Of a stretch of 64,000 bases of DNA, positions 25,578 through 33,999 are shown in pieces. The stretch is from positions 163,813 through 227,812 of the forward strand of contig NZ_WIAO01000005.1 in assembly GCF_009451885.1 (NCBI RefSeq), given 5' to 3'. The notes under the pieces are model-generated. The model did no database searches, was not told the DNA's origin, and was given only the letters and a program-made list of their open reading frames with translations. Numbering within the stretch: the stretch's first letter is position 1; the number at the start of each line of letters is the position of its first letter. The stretch comes from Glycomyces albidus (GTDB lineage Bacteria; Actinomycetota; Actinomycetes; Mycobacteriales; Micromonosporaceae). Both the position numbers and the translations under genes were made by a program.

Positions 25578-27470
25578 GTGAGCATCGAAGTCGCCACCGG
25601 CGATCGCGCCGCCGCACATGCAGCCGAGACCGCCGCCGACAGCGCCGTCGACACCGCCGACCCCGCCGTCGGACTCACCCATCCGCCCACCCGCCACCAC
25701 CGGCTGCTCGCCTGGGTCGGCGAGGTCGCCGAGCTGACCGACCCCGACCAGATCGTCTGGTGCGACGGCAGCAGGGCCGAATGGGAGCGGCTCACCGCCG
25801 AGCTCGTCGCCTTCGGGACCCTCGTCCCGGTCCCGGCCAAGCCGGACTCGTTCCTCGCCCGCACCGACCCCACCGACGTCGCCCGGGTCGAAGAGCGCAC
25901 CTTCATCTGCTCGGAGGACCCCGAGGACGCCGGCCCCACCAACAACTGGACCGCGCCCGACTACATGCGCGAGACCATGACCGGCCTGTACCGCGGCTCC
26001 ATGCGCGGACGCACCATGTACGTCGTCCCCTTCTGCATGGGCTCCCTCGACGCCGACGAGCCGATGTTCGGCGTCGAGCTCACCGACTCCGCCTACGTCG
26101 CCGCGTCGATGCACATCATGACCCGCATGGGCACCGAAGTCCTCGCGAAGATGGGCAGCAGCGCCGACTTCGTCAAGTGCCTCCACTCCGTCGGCGCGCC
26201 GCTCGAACCCGGCCAGTCCGACGTCCCGTGGCCCTGCAACGAGACGAAGTACATCTCCCACTTCCCCGGCGACCGCGAGATCTGGTCCTTCGGGTCCGGC
26301 TACGGCGGCAACTCCCTGCTCGGCAAGAAGTGCTACGCCCTGCGCATCGCCTCCGCAATCGGCCGCGACGAGGGCTGGATGGCCGAGCACATGCTCATCC
26401 TGCGCCTCACCAGCCCCGAAGGCCGCGTCTACCACGTGACCGGCGCGTTCCCCTCCGCGTGCGGCAAGACCAACCTCGCCATGCTCGAACCCACCATCCC
26501 CGGATGGAAGGTCGAGACCCTCGGCGACGACATCGCCTGGCTCCGCTTCGGCGAGGACGGGCGCCTGTGGGCCTCCAACCCCGAGTACGGCTTCTTCGGC
26601 GTCGCACCCGGCACGGACTACCACACCAACCCGAACGCCATGCGCACCATCGCGAAAGGCCACACGCTCTTCACCAACGTCGCCCTCACCGACGACGGCG
26701 ACGTCTGGTGGGAGGGCATGGGCGAGGCGCCCGCCCACCTGATCGACTGGAAGGGCCGCGACTGGACCCCGGACTCCGAGGAGCCCTCCAGCCACCCGAA
26801 CAGCCGCTTCTGCACACCGATCAAGCAGTGCCCGGTCCTCGCCGAGCAGTACGACGACCCGCGCGGGGTCCCGATCGACGCCATCCTCTTCGGCGGCCGC
26901 CGCGCCACCACGATCCCGCTCGTCACCCAGGCCCGCGACTGGGTCCACGGCGTCTACATGGGCGCCACCCTCTCGTCCGAGACCACCGCCGCCGCCACCG
27001 GCGAAGTCGGCGTCGTCCGCCGCGACCCGATGGCGATGCTGCCGTTCATCGGCTACAACGCCGCCGACTACTTCGGCCACTGGATCGCCATGGGCAAGGC
27101 CGCCACCGACGAGGCCCTCATGCCGCAGGTGTTCTACGTCAACTGGTTCCGCCGCTCCGAGGACGGCCGCTTCCTGTGGCCCGGATTCGGCGAGAACTCC
27201 CGCGTCCTCAAATGGGTCGTCGAGCGCCTCGAAGGCCGCGCCGAAGCCGTCGAGACCCCCATCGGGTACTGCCCGACCCCCGCGGCCCTCGACGTCGACG
27301 GCCTCGACCTGACCGAAGCCGACCTCGAAGCCGTCCTCAAGGTCGACCCCGCCGAATGGGCCGAGGAGGTCCCGCTCGTCGAAAGCTGGTTCGCGCGCTT
27401 CGGCGACCGCCTCCCCACCGTCCTGTGGGCCGAGCTCGACGCCCTCAAGCAGCGCCTCGGAACGCAGTAG
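25578..27470 (+). CDS. pckG: Phosphoenolpyruvate carboxykinase (GTP)
   Basis: The 630-residue protein interconverts oxaloacetate plus GTP and phosphoenolpyruvate plus CO2, the entry to gluconeogenesis, in the cytoplasm. Class-defining motifs are present: the PEPCK kinase loop PSACGKTN (about 291-298), the metal-binding GDDIAWL (about 315), [24 protein letters not shown] and the C-terminal GENSRVLKW. The GTG at 25578 follows AAGGAG by about five bases. Length is slightly above the usual ~610 because of an Ala-rich N-terminal extension (residues 1-30). It is monocistronic and closed by a hairpin that merges into the next gene's promoter. Confidence 0.95.
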   Translation: MSIEVATGDRAAAHAAETAADSAVDTADPAVGLTHPPTRHHRLLAWVGEVAELTDPDQIVWCDGSRAEWERLTAELVAFGTLVPVPAKPDSFLARTDPTDVARVEERTFICSEDPEDAGPTNNWTAPDYMRETMTGLYRGSMRGRTMYVVPFCMGSLDADEPMFGVELTDSAYVAASMHIMTRMGTEVLAKMGSSADFVKCLHSVGAPLEPGQSDVPWPCNETKYISHFPGDREIWSFGSGYGGNSLLGKKCYALRIASAIGRDEGWMAEHMLILRLTSPEGRVYHVTGAFPSACGKTNLAMLEPTIPGWKVETLGDDIAWLRFGEDGRLWASNPEYGFFGVAPGTDYHTNPNAMRTIAKGHTLFTNVALTDDGDVWWEGMGEAPAHLIDWKGRDWTPDSEEPSSHPNSRFCTPIKQCPVLAEQYDDPRGVPIDAILFGGRRATTIPLVTQARDWVHGVYMGATLSSETTAAATGEVGVVRRDPMAMLPFIGYNAADYFGHWIAMGKAATDEALMPQVFYVNWFRRSEDGRFLWPGFGENSRVLKWVVERLEGRAEAVETPIGYCPTPAALDVDGLDLTEADLEAVLKVDPAEWAEEVPLVESWFARFGDRLPTVLWAELDALKQRLGTQ

Positions 27471-27494
27471 CCGAGGGCCGCCCGAAGCGGCCAG

Positions 27495-27519
27495 GGCCGG
27501 AGCCCCCAGGGCTCCGGCC
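27495..27519 (+). terminator. Terminator of pckG
   Basis: ggccggagccc pairs with gggctccggcc across a three-base loop, 24 bases after the pckG stop. The -10 box for the next gene begins at the very next base. Confidence 0.75.
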
Positions 27520-27534
27520 TACAATTGCCGGTTG
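27520..27534 (+). promoter_or_regulatory. Leaderless promoter of the cis-prenyltransferase gene
   Basis: TACAAT at 27520-27525 is a near-perfect -10 element ending eight bases before the GTG at 27534, so transcription should start at or next to the start codon. No ribosome site exists. This decides the GTG at 27534 over the TTG at 27525, which lies in the -10 box. No good -35 is seen because the pckG hairpin occupies that position. Confidence 0.6.
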
Positions 27535-28301
27535 TGGCGATCTCGAACCTGCTTTACCGGATATACGAGCGTCGGCTCGCACGCGAGCTGACCGGACAGC
27601 CGCTGCCCAGGCACATCGGCGTCATGGTCGACGGCAACCGGCGCTGGGCCCGCGACATGGGCCTGACCGACCCCAACGACGGCCACCGCGCCGGCGCCAA
27701 GCACATCGAGCGCTTCCTCGGCTGGTGCGACGAACTCGGCGTCGAGCACGTGACCATCTGGCTCCTCTCCACCGAGAACCTCTCCCGGCCCAAGAACGAG
27801 CTCGACCCCCTCCTCGACATCATCGACGAGCTCGCCGGCGAACTCGCCGACGACGACCAGCCCTGGCAGCTGCGCATGGTCGGCGCCCTCGACCTCCTCC
27901 CCGAAGAGCACCAGAACGCCCTCAAGCACGCCCAGCAGCGCACCGCCGAGAAACGCGGCATGCAGGTCAACCTCGCCGTCTGCTACGGCGGCCAGCGCGA
28001 GATCGCCGACGCCGTGCGCTCCTTCATGCTCGAGCAGGCCGCCGCCGGCGCGACCCTCGAGCAGGCCGCCGAAGCCGTCGACGCCGACTCCATCGCCCGC
28101 CACCTCTACATGACCGGCCAGCCCGACCCCGACCTCGTCATCCGCACCTCCGGCGAGCAGCGCATCTCCGGGTTCCTGCTGTGGCAGTCCGCGTACTCCG
28201 AGTTCTACTTCTGCGACTCCAACTGGCCCGACTTCCGCCGCGTCGACTTCCTCCGCGCCGTCCGCTCCTTCGCCACCCGCGACCGCCGCTACGGCAAATG
28301 A
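27534..28301 (+). CDS. Short-chain Z-isoprenyl diphosphate synthase (UppS/Rv1086 family)
   Basis: This 255-residue cis-prenyltransferase condenses isopentenyl diphosphate with an allylic diphosphate to make polyprenyl diphosphate carrier lipid. Family signatures are clear: HIGVMVDGNRRWAR with the catalytic aspartate at residue 33, WLLSTENLSRP, NLAVCYGGQREI, DLVIRTSGEQRISGFLLWQ and SEFYFCDSNWPDF. The MAISNLLYRIYERRL beginning resembles the mycobacterial Rv1086 type, which makes short Z,E-farnesyl products, rather than the long-chain UppS. The start is fixed by a leaderless promoter. Product chain length cannot be read from sequence alone. Confidence 0.9.
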   Translation: MAISNLLYRIYERRLARELTGQPLPRHIGVMVDGNRRWARDMGLTDPNDGHRAGAKHIERFLGWCDELGVEHVTIWLLSTENLSRPKNELDPLLDIIDELAGELADDDQPWQLRMVGALDLLPEEHQNALKHAQQRTAEKRGMQVNLAVCYGGQREIADAVRSFMLEQAAAGATLEQAAEAVDADSIARHLYMTGQPDPDLVIRTSGEQRISGFLLWQSAYSEFYFCDSNWPDFRRVDFLRAVRSFATRDRRYGK

Positions 28302-28330
28302 CCGCCCGCTGAAGAAAACCCCGATCCGGG

Positions 28331-28358
28331 TGGGACGCCCCCGGGCCCTCGTTCGTGT
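28331..28358 (+). promoter_or_regulatory. Candidate ECF-type promoter upstream of sigma gene 1
   Basis: TGGGAC (28331-28336) and TCGTGT (28353-28358) precede the sigma ATG by ~50 bases. TTCGTGTGGAGGG recurs at the same distance before sigma gene 2, and TCGTGT before sigma gene 3. Autoregulation is inferred. Confidence 0.4.
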
Positions 28359-28407
28359 GGAGGGTGCGATCACTACGACGCACCGAGCCCCGACCACGAG
28401 GAACCGC

Positions 28408-28953
28408 ATGGACACCGCAGTCGCCGCCGAGGCCGCCGCCATGGAGCGGACCAGGGCCGCGCCCGACCGCCGCGCCGAATTCGACGCGTTCTACGCCGCC
28501 AACATCGGCCGGATCACCGCGCAGATCCGGGCATACGTCGGCGACCACGCCGAAGCCGAAGACCTCGTCGCCGAGGCGTTCACGCGGGCCCTCACCCGCT
28601 GGAGGACCCTGAGCACGTACGACAACCCGGCGGTCTGGGTCCGCCGCGTCGCCTGGAACCTGGCCACCTCGAGGCACCGGAGCGGCGCCTTCCTGCGGCG
28701 GTTCCTGCGCCGCCAGCGCATCACCGACGTCGAAGGGCCCGGGCCCGACCGCGTCGACCTCGAACGCGCGCTCGCGGAACTCAACGAGCGCCACCGCAGG
28801 GCGATCATCCTCCACTACATCGCCGGCATGACCGGCGCGGAGATCGCCGACCAGGAGGGCGTCGCCGAGTCGACCGTCCGCACCTGGCTCGCCAGAGGCA
28901 GGGCCGCGCTCGCCGACCGCCTGCGCATCGACGACTTGAAGGAGCAGCAGTGA
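28408..28953 (+). CDS. SigE-family ECF RNA polymerase sigma factor, copy 1
   Basis: The 181-residue protein has region 2 (FDAFYAANIGRITAQI, then HAEAEDLVAEAFTRALTRW) and region 4 with its HTH (EIADQEGVAESTVRTWLARG), and no extra domains, typical of an extracytoplasmic-function sigma factor. The ATG at 28408 follows ACGAGGA. The stop overlaps the start of a membrane protein gene (GTGA), so the pair is coupled in the manner of sigma/anti-sigma modules. Two more copies of the same pair follow within 5 kb. The linker between regions (SRHRSGAFLRRFLRRQRITD) is unusually basic and shared among the copies. Confidence 0.88.
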   Translation: MDTAVAAEAAAMERTRAAPDRRAEFDAFYAANIGRITAQIRAYVGDHAEAEDLVAEAFTRALTRWRTLSTYDNPAVWVRRVAWNLATSRHRSGAFLRRFLRRQRITDVEGPGPDRVDLERALAELNERHRRAIILHYIAGMTGAEIADQEGVAESTVRTWLARGRAALADRLRIDDLKEQQ

Positions 28954-30158
28954 GCGACCGCGACCCGATGGCATCGATCTTCGTCGAGTACACCGACGAC
29001 ACCACCGCCGAAGTCAAGGAGCGCAGCACCGACCCCTTGTGGCGCAAGGCGAGACGCCGCCGCATCGGCCGCACCGCCGCCGCCGCTGCCGCCGCGCTGG
29101 CCCTCGTCGCCCCCGCTTCCTGGCTGCTGGCGGGCGCCGCCGGCTCCGACGGGCAGGTGGAGGAGTCGGCGCAGGAGCAGTCGTTCGAGATCGTCGAGGG
29201 CGGGCCGGACGACGGGGGCGTCACCCTGGTGTTCGGGCAGGTCGAGCTCGTGGGCGCGACGATCGACCTGCCGTCCTTCGCGCCGGGGAACGCCGGAGTG
29301 GACCGGGTCTGCACGGTCGACGGCGCGGTCGTCGCCGACGGCCGGCTCGAGGCGCCCGAAGCGACCGGCACGGTCTTCCTCAAGCAGTTCGTGCAGCTGC
29401 CCGTGATCGACGAGGACGACGAGACCCAGGCGCTGTTCTCGCCCCAGGTGGCGCTCTTCGGATGCGACACCGGCGATGAGACGCTCTTCCAGGCCGTGGT
29501 CGTCGAGCAGGTCGACGGCGAGTGGACCGCGACCCAGGAGGCCGTCCGCTCCGAGCCCGGCGGCGAGTCGCCGCAGTACCTCTCGAGCGACGCCGACGGG
29601 GACCTGCTCGTCGTGTTCGCCGAGCGGTTCGACCCCGGCGCGGACGACGTCGCCCACTGGGTCGAGCGCGTCGTGCTCGACTCCGACGAGGCCCCCGTGC
29701 GGGAGCCGGTCGGCGACCTCGAAGCGGACGGCTACGCCGACCTGGCGGTCGACGCGGCGGTGACCGAGACCGACGAGGCCGACGTCTGGACCATCGCCGT
29801 GACCGTGCGCAACACGGGGCCCTGGGTCGTGTCCGACCAGATCGTGGCCGCCGGCCGCAACGAAGGCGTGGAGGTCCTCAGCGGCGCCCCCGTCGTCGTC
29901 CCCGCAGGCGAGGACTTGAGCGCCGTCGAGGAGATCGACGGGCTCGCGGTCGGGCAGAGCCGCACCCTGGAGTGGACCGTGGCCGTCGACGCGGACGCCC
30001 TGCCGGAGTCCGAGCTGTCGCCGCTGTTCGTCGTCCAAGTCCAGTCGGCCGCTCCGTGGCAGGAGGCGCCAGAGCTCGTGCGCGAACTCGACTGGTACAG
30101 CAGCGGTGTCATGATCCAGTGGGACGGCGAAAGCGAGACGGTCGAGTACATCGGGTGA
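28950..30158 (+). CDS. Single-pass membrane partner of sigma 1, putative anti-sigma factor
   Basis: The 402-residue protein has a short cytoplasmic arm (1-45), a basic stop (WRKARRRRIG), one membrane helix (AAAAAAALALVAPASWLL) and a large acidic exterior. The exterior begins with a motif shared with the two downstream paralogs (VGATIDLPSF, then C and FGCDTGDE) and ends with a beta-sandwich-like VTVRNTGPWVV segment. No zinc anti-sigma HXXXCXXC motif is seen, so anti-sigma function is inferred from position and topology alone. The GTG start overlaps the sigma stop. An extracellular sensing role is possible. Confidence 0.65.
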   Translation: MSDRDPMASIFVEYTDDTTAEVKERSTDPLWRKARRRRIGRTAAAAAAALALVAPASWLLAGAAGSDGQVEESAQEQSFEIVEGGPDDGGVTLVFGQVELVGATIDLPSFAPGNAGVDRVCTVDGAVVADGRLEAPEATGTVFLKQFVQLPVIDEDDETQALFSPQVALFGCDTGDETLFQAVVVEQVDGEWTATQEAVRSEPGGESPQYLSSDADGDLLVVFAERFDPGADDVAHWVERVVLDSDEAPVREPVGDLEADGYADLAVDAAVTETDEADVWTIAVTVRNTGPWVVSDQIVAAGRNEGVEVLSGAPVVVPAGEDLSAVEEIDGLAVGQSRTLEWTVAVDADALPESELSPLFVVQVQSAAPWQEAPELVRELDWYSSGVMIQWDGESETVEYIG

Positions 30159-30168
30159 CGCGGCCTAC

Positions 30169-30201
30169 GGCGCCCCCGCGAGAGCGGCTCGCGGGGGCGC
30201 C
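30169..30201 (+). terminator. Terminator after sigma/partner pair 1
   Basis: ggcgcccccgcgag / ctcgcgggggcgcc, a perfect 14-bp stem with a five-base loop, starts 11 bases past the stop. Its core cccccgcgag/ctcgcggggg recurs in the terminator after pair 2. Confidence 0.8.
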
Positions 30202-30270
30202 GCCGTTCCCGCGAGCCCGGCGGCGCGGACGACGCAGGGCCGACCGCATCGCAGCCGCGCCGGTGTTCGC

Positions 30271-30399
30271 GCAGCCGATGCGGCTCCGAAGCCTCTCGCC
30301 CGCAGCCGGCAGCCGGGAGCCGGGAGCCTCGCGACCGATGCGGCCCAGAAGCGTCCGGCGAGCAGCGGGGGCCCGCAACCGATGCGGCCGCGAAGCCTC
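30271..30399 (+). repeat. Three imperfect direct repeats in the sigma 1-2 intergenic region
   Basis: A 25-base unit, best seen as gc-g/a-ccgatgcggc then gaagc-tc, occurs at 30271-30295, 30331-30355 and 30375-30399, spaced 60 and 44 bases. The 360-base gap between the pairs holds these repeats and no convincing gene. Confidence 0.55.
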
Positions 30400-30462
30400 C
30401 GGCCGACACCGGGGAGCCCCTGCGGCGCCCGCTCCGGCAGATCGTCTGAAAAACTGCTCATG

Positions 30463-30494
30463 CCGCTGCGTCACGACACCTCCTTCATTCGTGT
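30463..30494 (+). promoter_or_regulatory. Candidate ECF-type promoter upstream of sigma gene 2
   Basis: CCGCTGCGTCA (30463-30473), a 15-base spacer and TCGTGT (30489-30494) precede the ATG by 52 bases. The same two blocks with the same spacing occur before sigma gene 3. Confidence 0.45.
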
Positions 30495-30545
30495 GGAGGG
30501 CGCAGTCAACCCGACCGCGCCGTGAACCCCACACCGAGGAGCTCT

Positions 30546-31088
30546 ATGGCGACGACGACCATGGCCAGGATCGCTTTGGAGAGAGATGATCCGGCGGCCG
30601 CCCGCCGGGCCGAATTCGACGCCTTCTACGCCAACAACGTCCGACAGATCACCGCGCAGATCCGCGCCTACACCGGCGATCTCGCCGAAGCCGAAGACCT
30701 CGTGGCCGATGCGTTCACGAAGGCGTTCGTCCGCTGGAAGACCATCAGCGAGTACGACAACCCGGCGGTCTGGGTGCGGCGCGTGGCCTGGAACCTCGCC
30801 ACCTCCCGTCTGCGGCGCGGCGCGTTCGCCCGGCGTTTTCTGCGCCGCCAGCGCGCCCGCGACGTCGCCGGTCCGGCGCCCGACCGCATCGATCTCGAAC
30901 GCGCGCTCGCGAACCTCAAAGAGCGCCACCGCAAGGCGATCATCCTCCGCTACATGGCCGACATGACCGTCCAGGAGATCGCCGACCAGGAAGGCGTCGC
31001 CGAGTCGACCGTCCGCTCCTGGATCACCCGCGGCCGAGCCGTGCTCGCCGAGCACCTGCGAATCGACGACGACCCCACCGAGGAGTAG
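30546..31088 (+). CDS. SigE-family ECF RNA polymerase sigma factor, copy 2
   Basis: This 180-residue paralog of sigma 1 has region 2 (EFDAFYANNVRQITAQ, LAEAEDLVADAFTKAF) and region 4 (EIADQEGVAESTVRSWITRG). The ATG at 30546 is preferred over an upstream GTG because GAGGAG lies five bases before it. The linker SRLRRGAFARRFLRRQRARD is nearly that of copy 1. It is followed after two bases by its membrane partner. Divergence among copies is mostly in the N-terminus and linker, consistent with duplication and recognition of different partners or promoters. Confidence 0.88.
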   Translation: MATTTMARIALERDDPAAARRAEFDAFYANNVRQITAQIRAYTGDLAEAEDLVADAFTKAFVRWKTISEYDNPAVWVRRVAWNLATSRLRRGAFARRFLRRQRARDVAGPAPDRIDLERALANLKERHRKAIILRYMADMTVQEIADQEGVAESTVRSWITRGRAVLAEHLRIDDDPTEE

Positions 31089-31090
31089 CG

Positions 31091-31993
31091 ATGACCAATC
31101 CCGAACAGCGCGACCCGATCTACGGCCTCTTCGACGAGTATGAATCCGCCACGGCCGCCGAGACCCGTCCGAGGAGCGCAGATCAGCTGCGGCGCAAAGC
31201 CGTTCACCTCCGTATGCGCCGCACCGCCGTTGCCGGAGCCGCCGCCCTCGCCCTCATCGCACCCGCGACCTGGGTTCTGGCCAATGTCGCCGGAGCCGAC
31301 GGGCAGGAGCAGCCGCAGGCCGGAGCGCCCGGAGGAGTCGACCAGGAGAGTCCCACCGCACCCGCCGACCCCGACCCCGCCTCCTCGGGGACGCCGGGGG
31401 CTGAGGACGACTCCATCGACGCCACCGACATCGTGGGCGCGACGGTCGACATGCCGTCCTTTGTTCCAGGGGACACCGCCGTCGAGGACGTGTGCGGCTC
31501 CGGCGACACGGTCGTCGTGGACGGCACGTACCACGGCGCAGGCGTGAGCGGGGAGGTAGAGGAAGGCGAGACGTTTCTCCTGGTGCTCACCAACGCCGCC
31601 GTCACCGAGGAGGACCGCGTCGCCTACGCGGACGGCACCGCCGCCCTGTCGGACCTCAGCCTCGTGGGGTACTTCGGATGCGACTTCGGCGACGAGTTCG
31701 TCTTCCAGACCGTGGTCCTCGAGAACACCGGCGAGGGCACGTGGACGGCCGAGCAGCTCGTCCACTCCGAACCCGGAGGCGAGGTGATCAAGGGCGTCAT
31801 CACCGGCAACGACGGCGAGCTGCTGGTGGGATTCGCAGAGCGATGGGATCCCGGCGCTGTGTCCGGGACCGACACCGAGCACTGGATCGACACCGTCCGG
31901 GTGGACGGGAACGGGACGGTGGTCCGGGAGCCGTCGGAGCACGACTACTGGTCCATCGTGATCGACAGCAGCCCGATGTTCTCCGCCGAGTAG
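31091..31993 (+). CDS. Single-pass membrane partner of sigma 2, shorter paralog
   Basis: The 300-residue product shares the plan of the other two partners: a cytoplasmic arm (DQLRRKAVHLRMRR), one membrane helix (AVAGAAALALIAPATWVLA), a Pro/Glu linker, then VGATVDMPSFVPGD and FGCDFGDEFVFQTVVLE outside. It stops about 100 residues early, lacking the C-terminal beta-sandwich segment present in copies 1 and 3. The ATG at 31091 follows GAGGAG. No frameshift remnant is evident after the stop, so the shortening looks established rather than a recent break. An anti-sigma role is inferred from position. Confidence 0.62.
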   Translation: MTNPEQRDPIYGLFDEYESATAAETRPRSADQLRRKAVHLRMRRTAVAGAAALALIAPATWVLANVAGADGQEQPQAGAPGGVDQESPTAPADPDPASSGTPGAEDDSIDATDIVGATVDMPSFVPGDTAVEDVCGSGDTVVVDGTYHGAGVSGEVEEGETFLLVLTNAAVTEEDRVAYADGTAALSDLSLVGYFGCDFGDEFVFQTVVLENTGEGTWTAEQLVHSEPGGEVIKGVITGNDGELLVGFAERWDPGAVSGTDTEHWIDTVRVDGNGTVVREPSEHDYWSIVIDSSPMFSAE

Positions 31994-32007
31994 TCGAAAG
32001 GGGCACC

Positions 32008-32035
32008 GCCCCCGCGAGCCTCGGCTCGCGGGGGC
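32008..32035 (+). terminator. Terminator after sigma/partner pair 2
   Basis: gcccccgcgagcc / ggctcgcgggggc, a perfect 13-bp stem with a two-base loop, 14 bases past the stop; shares its core with the terminator of pair 1. Confidence 0.8.
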
Positions 32036-32072
32036 CTCGCCGTCCCGGGACATGACCTGGATTACCCGACCG

Positions 32073-32104
32073 CCGCTGCATCAGAACCGCAGCGGCGCTC
32101 GTGT
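32073..32104 (+). promoter_or_regulatory. Candidate ECF-type promoter upstream of sigma gene 3
   Basis: CCGCTGCATCA (32073-32083), a 15-base spacer and TCGTGT (32099-32104) precede the ATG by 46 bases and match the arrangement before sigma gene 2. Confidence 0.45.
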
Positions 32105-32150
32105 ATCCAGTGCGGACCCCCGAGCCGCCGTCCCGTAGCGAGGAGCCCTT

Positions 32151-32720
32151 ATGACGCCCACCCGCGACAGCTCTGCTCCACCAGGAGGAGAGCCAGGCGC
32201 CGTGGCCGAGCTGCTGCCCATGAGGCCCAGCCTCGAGTTCGACGACTTCTACGCGGCCAACGTCCGCGTCATCACCGGCCAGATCTACGCCTACACCGGC
32301 GACCGGGCCGAAGCCGAGGACCTGGTGGCCGAGGCGTTCTGCCGGGCGCTGGCGCGCTGGCGGAAGGTCCGCGAGTACGAGAACCCCACCGCCTGGGTGC
32401 GCCGCGTGGCCTGGAACCTGGCGACCAGCCATCTGCGCCGCCGCGGGGTCGTCCAGCGCTTCCTCAACCGGCAGCGCGAGACTCACGAGCAGGCGCCGGA
32501 CGGCGACCGCGTCGACCTCATGCGCGCGCTCGCCGGCATCGGCCCGCACCACCGCAAGGCGGTGATCCTCCGGTACATGGCGGGACTGACCGTCGCCGAG
32601 ATCGCCGAGCAGGAAGGCGTCGCCGAGGCCACCGTCCGCTCCTGGCTGACCAGGGGGAAGGCCGCGCTCGCCGGTCGACTCGCCGTCGAAGACGAGAGGG
32701 GCAGCGATGAGCACGCCTGA
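32151..32720 (+). CDS. SigE-family ECF RNA polymerase sigma factor, copy 3
   Basis: This 189-residue paralog has region 2 (LEFDDFYAANVRVITGQIYA, RAEAEDLVAEAFCRALARW) and region 4 (EIAEQEGVAEATVRSWLTRG). The N-terminus is longer than in copies 1 and 2. The ATG at 32151 follows GAGGAG. Its last 14 bases overlap the next gene, so the sigma and membrane protein are coupled as in the other pairs. Confidence 0.88.
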   Translation: MTPTRDSSAPPGGEPGAVAELLPMRPSLEFDDFYAANVRVITGQIYAYTGDRAEAEDLVAEAFCRALARWRKVREYENPTAWVRRVAWNLATSHLRRRGVVQRFLNRQRETHEQAPDGDRVDLMRALAGIGPHHRKAVILRYMAGLTVAEIAEQEGVAEATVRSWLTRGKAALAGRLAVEDERGSDEHA

Positions 32721-33948
32721 CGAGACGCAGTTCGAGGAGGCGTTCGCGGAGTTCGCCCACGCCGCCGAGCTCATGGTCGACCCGGTCGACTCCGCCGTGA
32801 TCCACGGCAGGGTCCGCCGCCGCCGCACTACGAAGGGCGCCATGGCGGCGGCGCTCGCCGCGCTGATCGTGGCCGTGCCCGCCGCCTGGTGGCTTCAGGA
32901 GTCCAAGGGCGACGAGGTCGACCTGCCGCCCGCGGACGAGACCACGGCCGAGACGACCGAGGAGGAGACCGCCTCCACCGGTTCGGACCAGCCGGGCGAG
33001 GTGCCCGAGGGACAGGAGTCGGGCGGCGACGAACCGGTCCTGCCGACCTTCGCCGACCTCGTCGGCGCCGAACTCGAGCTGCCGCAGTTCCTTCCCGGAA
33101 GCGGGGAGTTCAACGACGCCTGCCCGGTCGGGCCCGCGGTGCTCGCCGACGGGACCCCCGACTGGGAGTCCGGCGAGTGGTCCATGCCCGACGGGCCGGT
33201 GTGGGTGCTGAAGGTGGTGCACACCGCGCTCGAGGAGGGCGGGCCGGTCCAGGCGGTCGCGCTGCTCGGCTGCCGGCCGGGCGAGGGCCTGGTCCGGCAG
33301 GCGGTGGTCGTCGCCGGCGACGGCGACGGCGGCTGGGAGGTGACCGACGAGATCCTGGTCGGCGACCCGGACGGCTTCGCGCTGTACGACATCGCCCCCG
33401 CCGCGACCACCGGCGTGCTGCTCATGGTGCTCGACCACGAGCCGACCGGCGGCGGCGACGGCCCGGTCGGCTACGAGATCCACCGGTACCGCACCGGCCA
33501 GGACCTCGAAGTGGTCACCGACTCGGCGTACTTGTGGGGCGTCACCGACATCGCGGCGTCGATGGAGACGGCCGACAACGGGGACGGGACCTGGACCGCG
33601 ACGCTGACGGTCACCAACGCGGGCGACCACGAGTCGCACCGGCTCCAGGTGGCGGCCTGCCGCGACTCGGAGCTGCTGGACGTCGAGGAGGTCACGATGC
33701 CGCTGTGCTCGGAGGACTACGCCGGCGTGGACCTCCTCGATCCGCTGGAACCGGGGGAGTCGGTCACGGTGGAGTGGACGCTGACGCCGGCGCCGGTCGA
33801 GGAGTGGTCGGAAGACCAGAACGCCGCCGGACTGTACTTGAACGGGTCGGTGCGGCAGATGGTGTACAGCGTCGACGGGTTCGTGTACGACTACGACCCG
33901 ACGAACTCCGGCTTCGCCGGGTCCGTCACCGCCGAGGACATGGCGTAG
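32707..33948 (+). CDS. Single-pass membrane partner of sigma 3, putative anti-sigma factor
   Basis: The 413-residue protein has a cytoplasmic arm (to about 38) ending VRRRRTTKGA, one membrane helix (MAAALAALIVAVPAAWWL), an acidic Thr/Glu linker, and an exterior with VGAELELPQFLPG, LLGCRPGEG and a C-terminal LTVTNAGDHESHRL beta-rich segment. It is the most divergent of the three paralogs and carries extra cysteines (AACRD, PLCSEDY). No zinc anti-sigma motif is present. The ATG at 32707 lies inside the sigma gene behind GAGGGG. Function is inferred from synteny. Confidence 0.65.
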   Translation: MSTPDETQFEEAFAEFAHAAELMVDPVDSAVIHGRVRRRRTTKGAMAAALAALIVAVPAAWWLQESKGDEVDLPPADETTAETTEEETASTGSDQPGEVPEGQESGGDEPVLPTFADLVGAELELPQFLPGSGEFNDACPVGPAVLADGTPDWESGEWSMPDGPVWVLKVVHTALEEGGPVQAVALLGCRPGEGLVRQAVVVAGDGDGGWEVTDEILVGDPDGFALYDIAPAATTGVLLMVLDHEPTGGGDGPVGYEIHRYRTGQDLEVVTDSAYLWGVTDIAASMETADNGDGTWTATLTVTNAGDHESHRLQVAACRDSELLDVEEVTMPLCSEDYAGVDLLDPLEPGESVTVEWTLTPAPVEEWSEDQNAAGLYLNGSVRQMVYSVDGFVYDYDPTNSGFAGSVTAEDMA

Positions 33949-33957
33949 GAATCGGCG

Positions 33958-33988
33958 ACCGGGCCGGGGCGCGAAGCCCCGGCCCGGT
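33958..33988. terminator. Bidirectional terminator between the sigma array and pncA
   Basis: accgggccggggc / gccccggcccggt, a perfect 13-bp stem with a five-base loop, lies between the convergent stops at 33948 and 34000. Confidence 0.75.
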
Positions 33989-33999
33989 CCGTGTCCCGG

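Noticed and set aside
30271..30399. Possible CRISPR array
   Set aside because: Only three imperfect units, unequal spacing and no nearby Cas genes.
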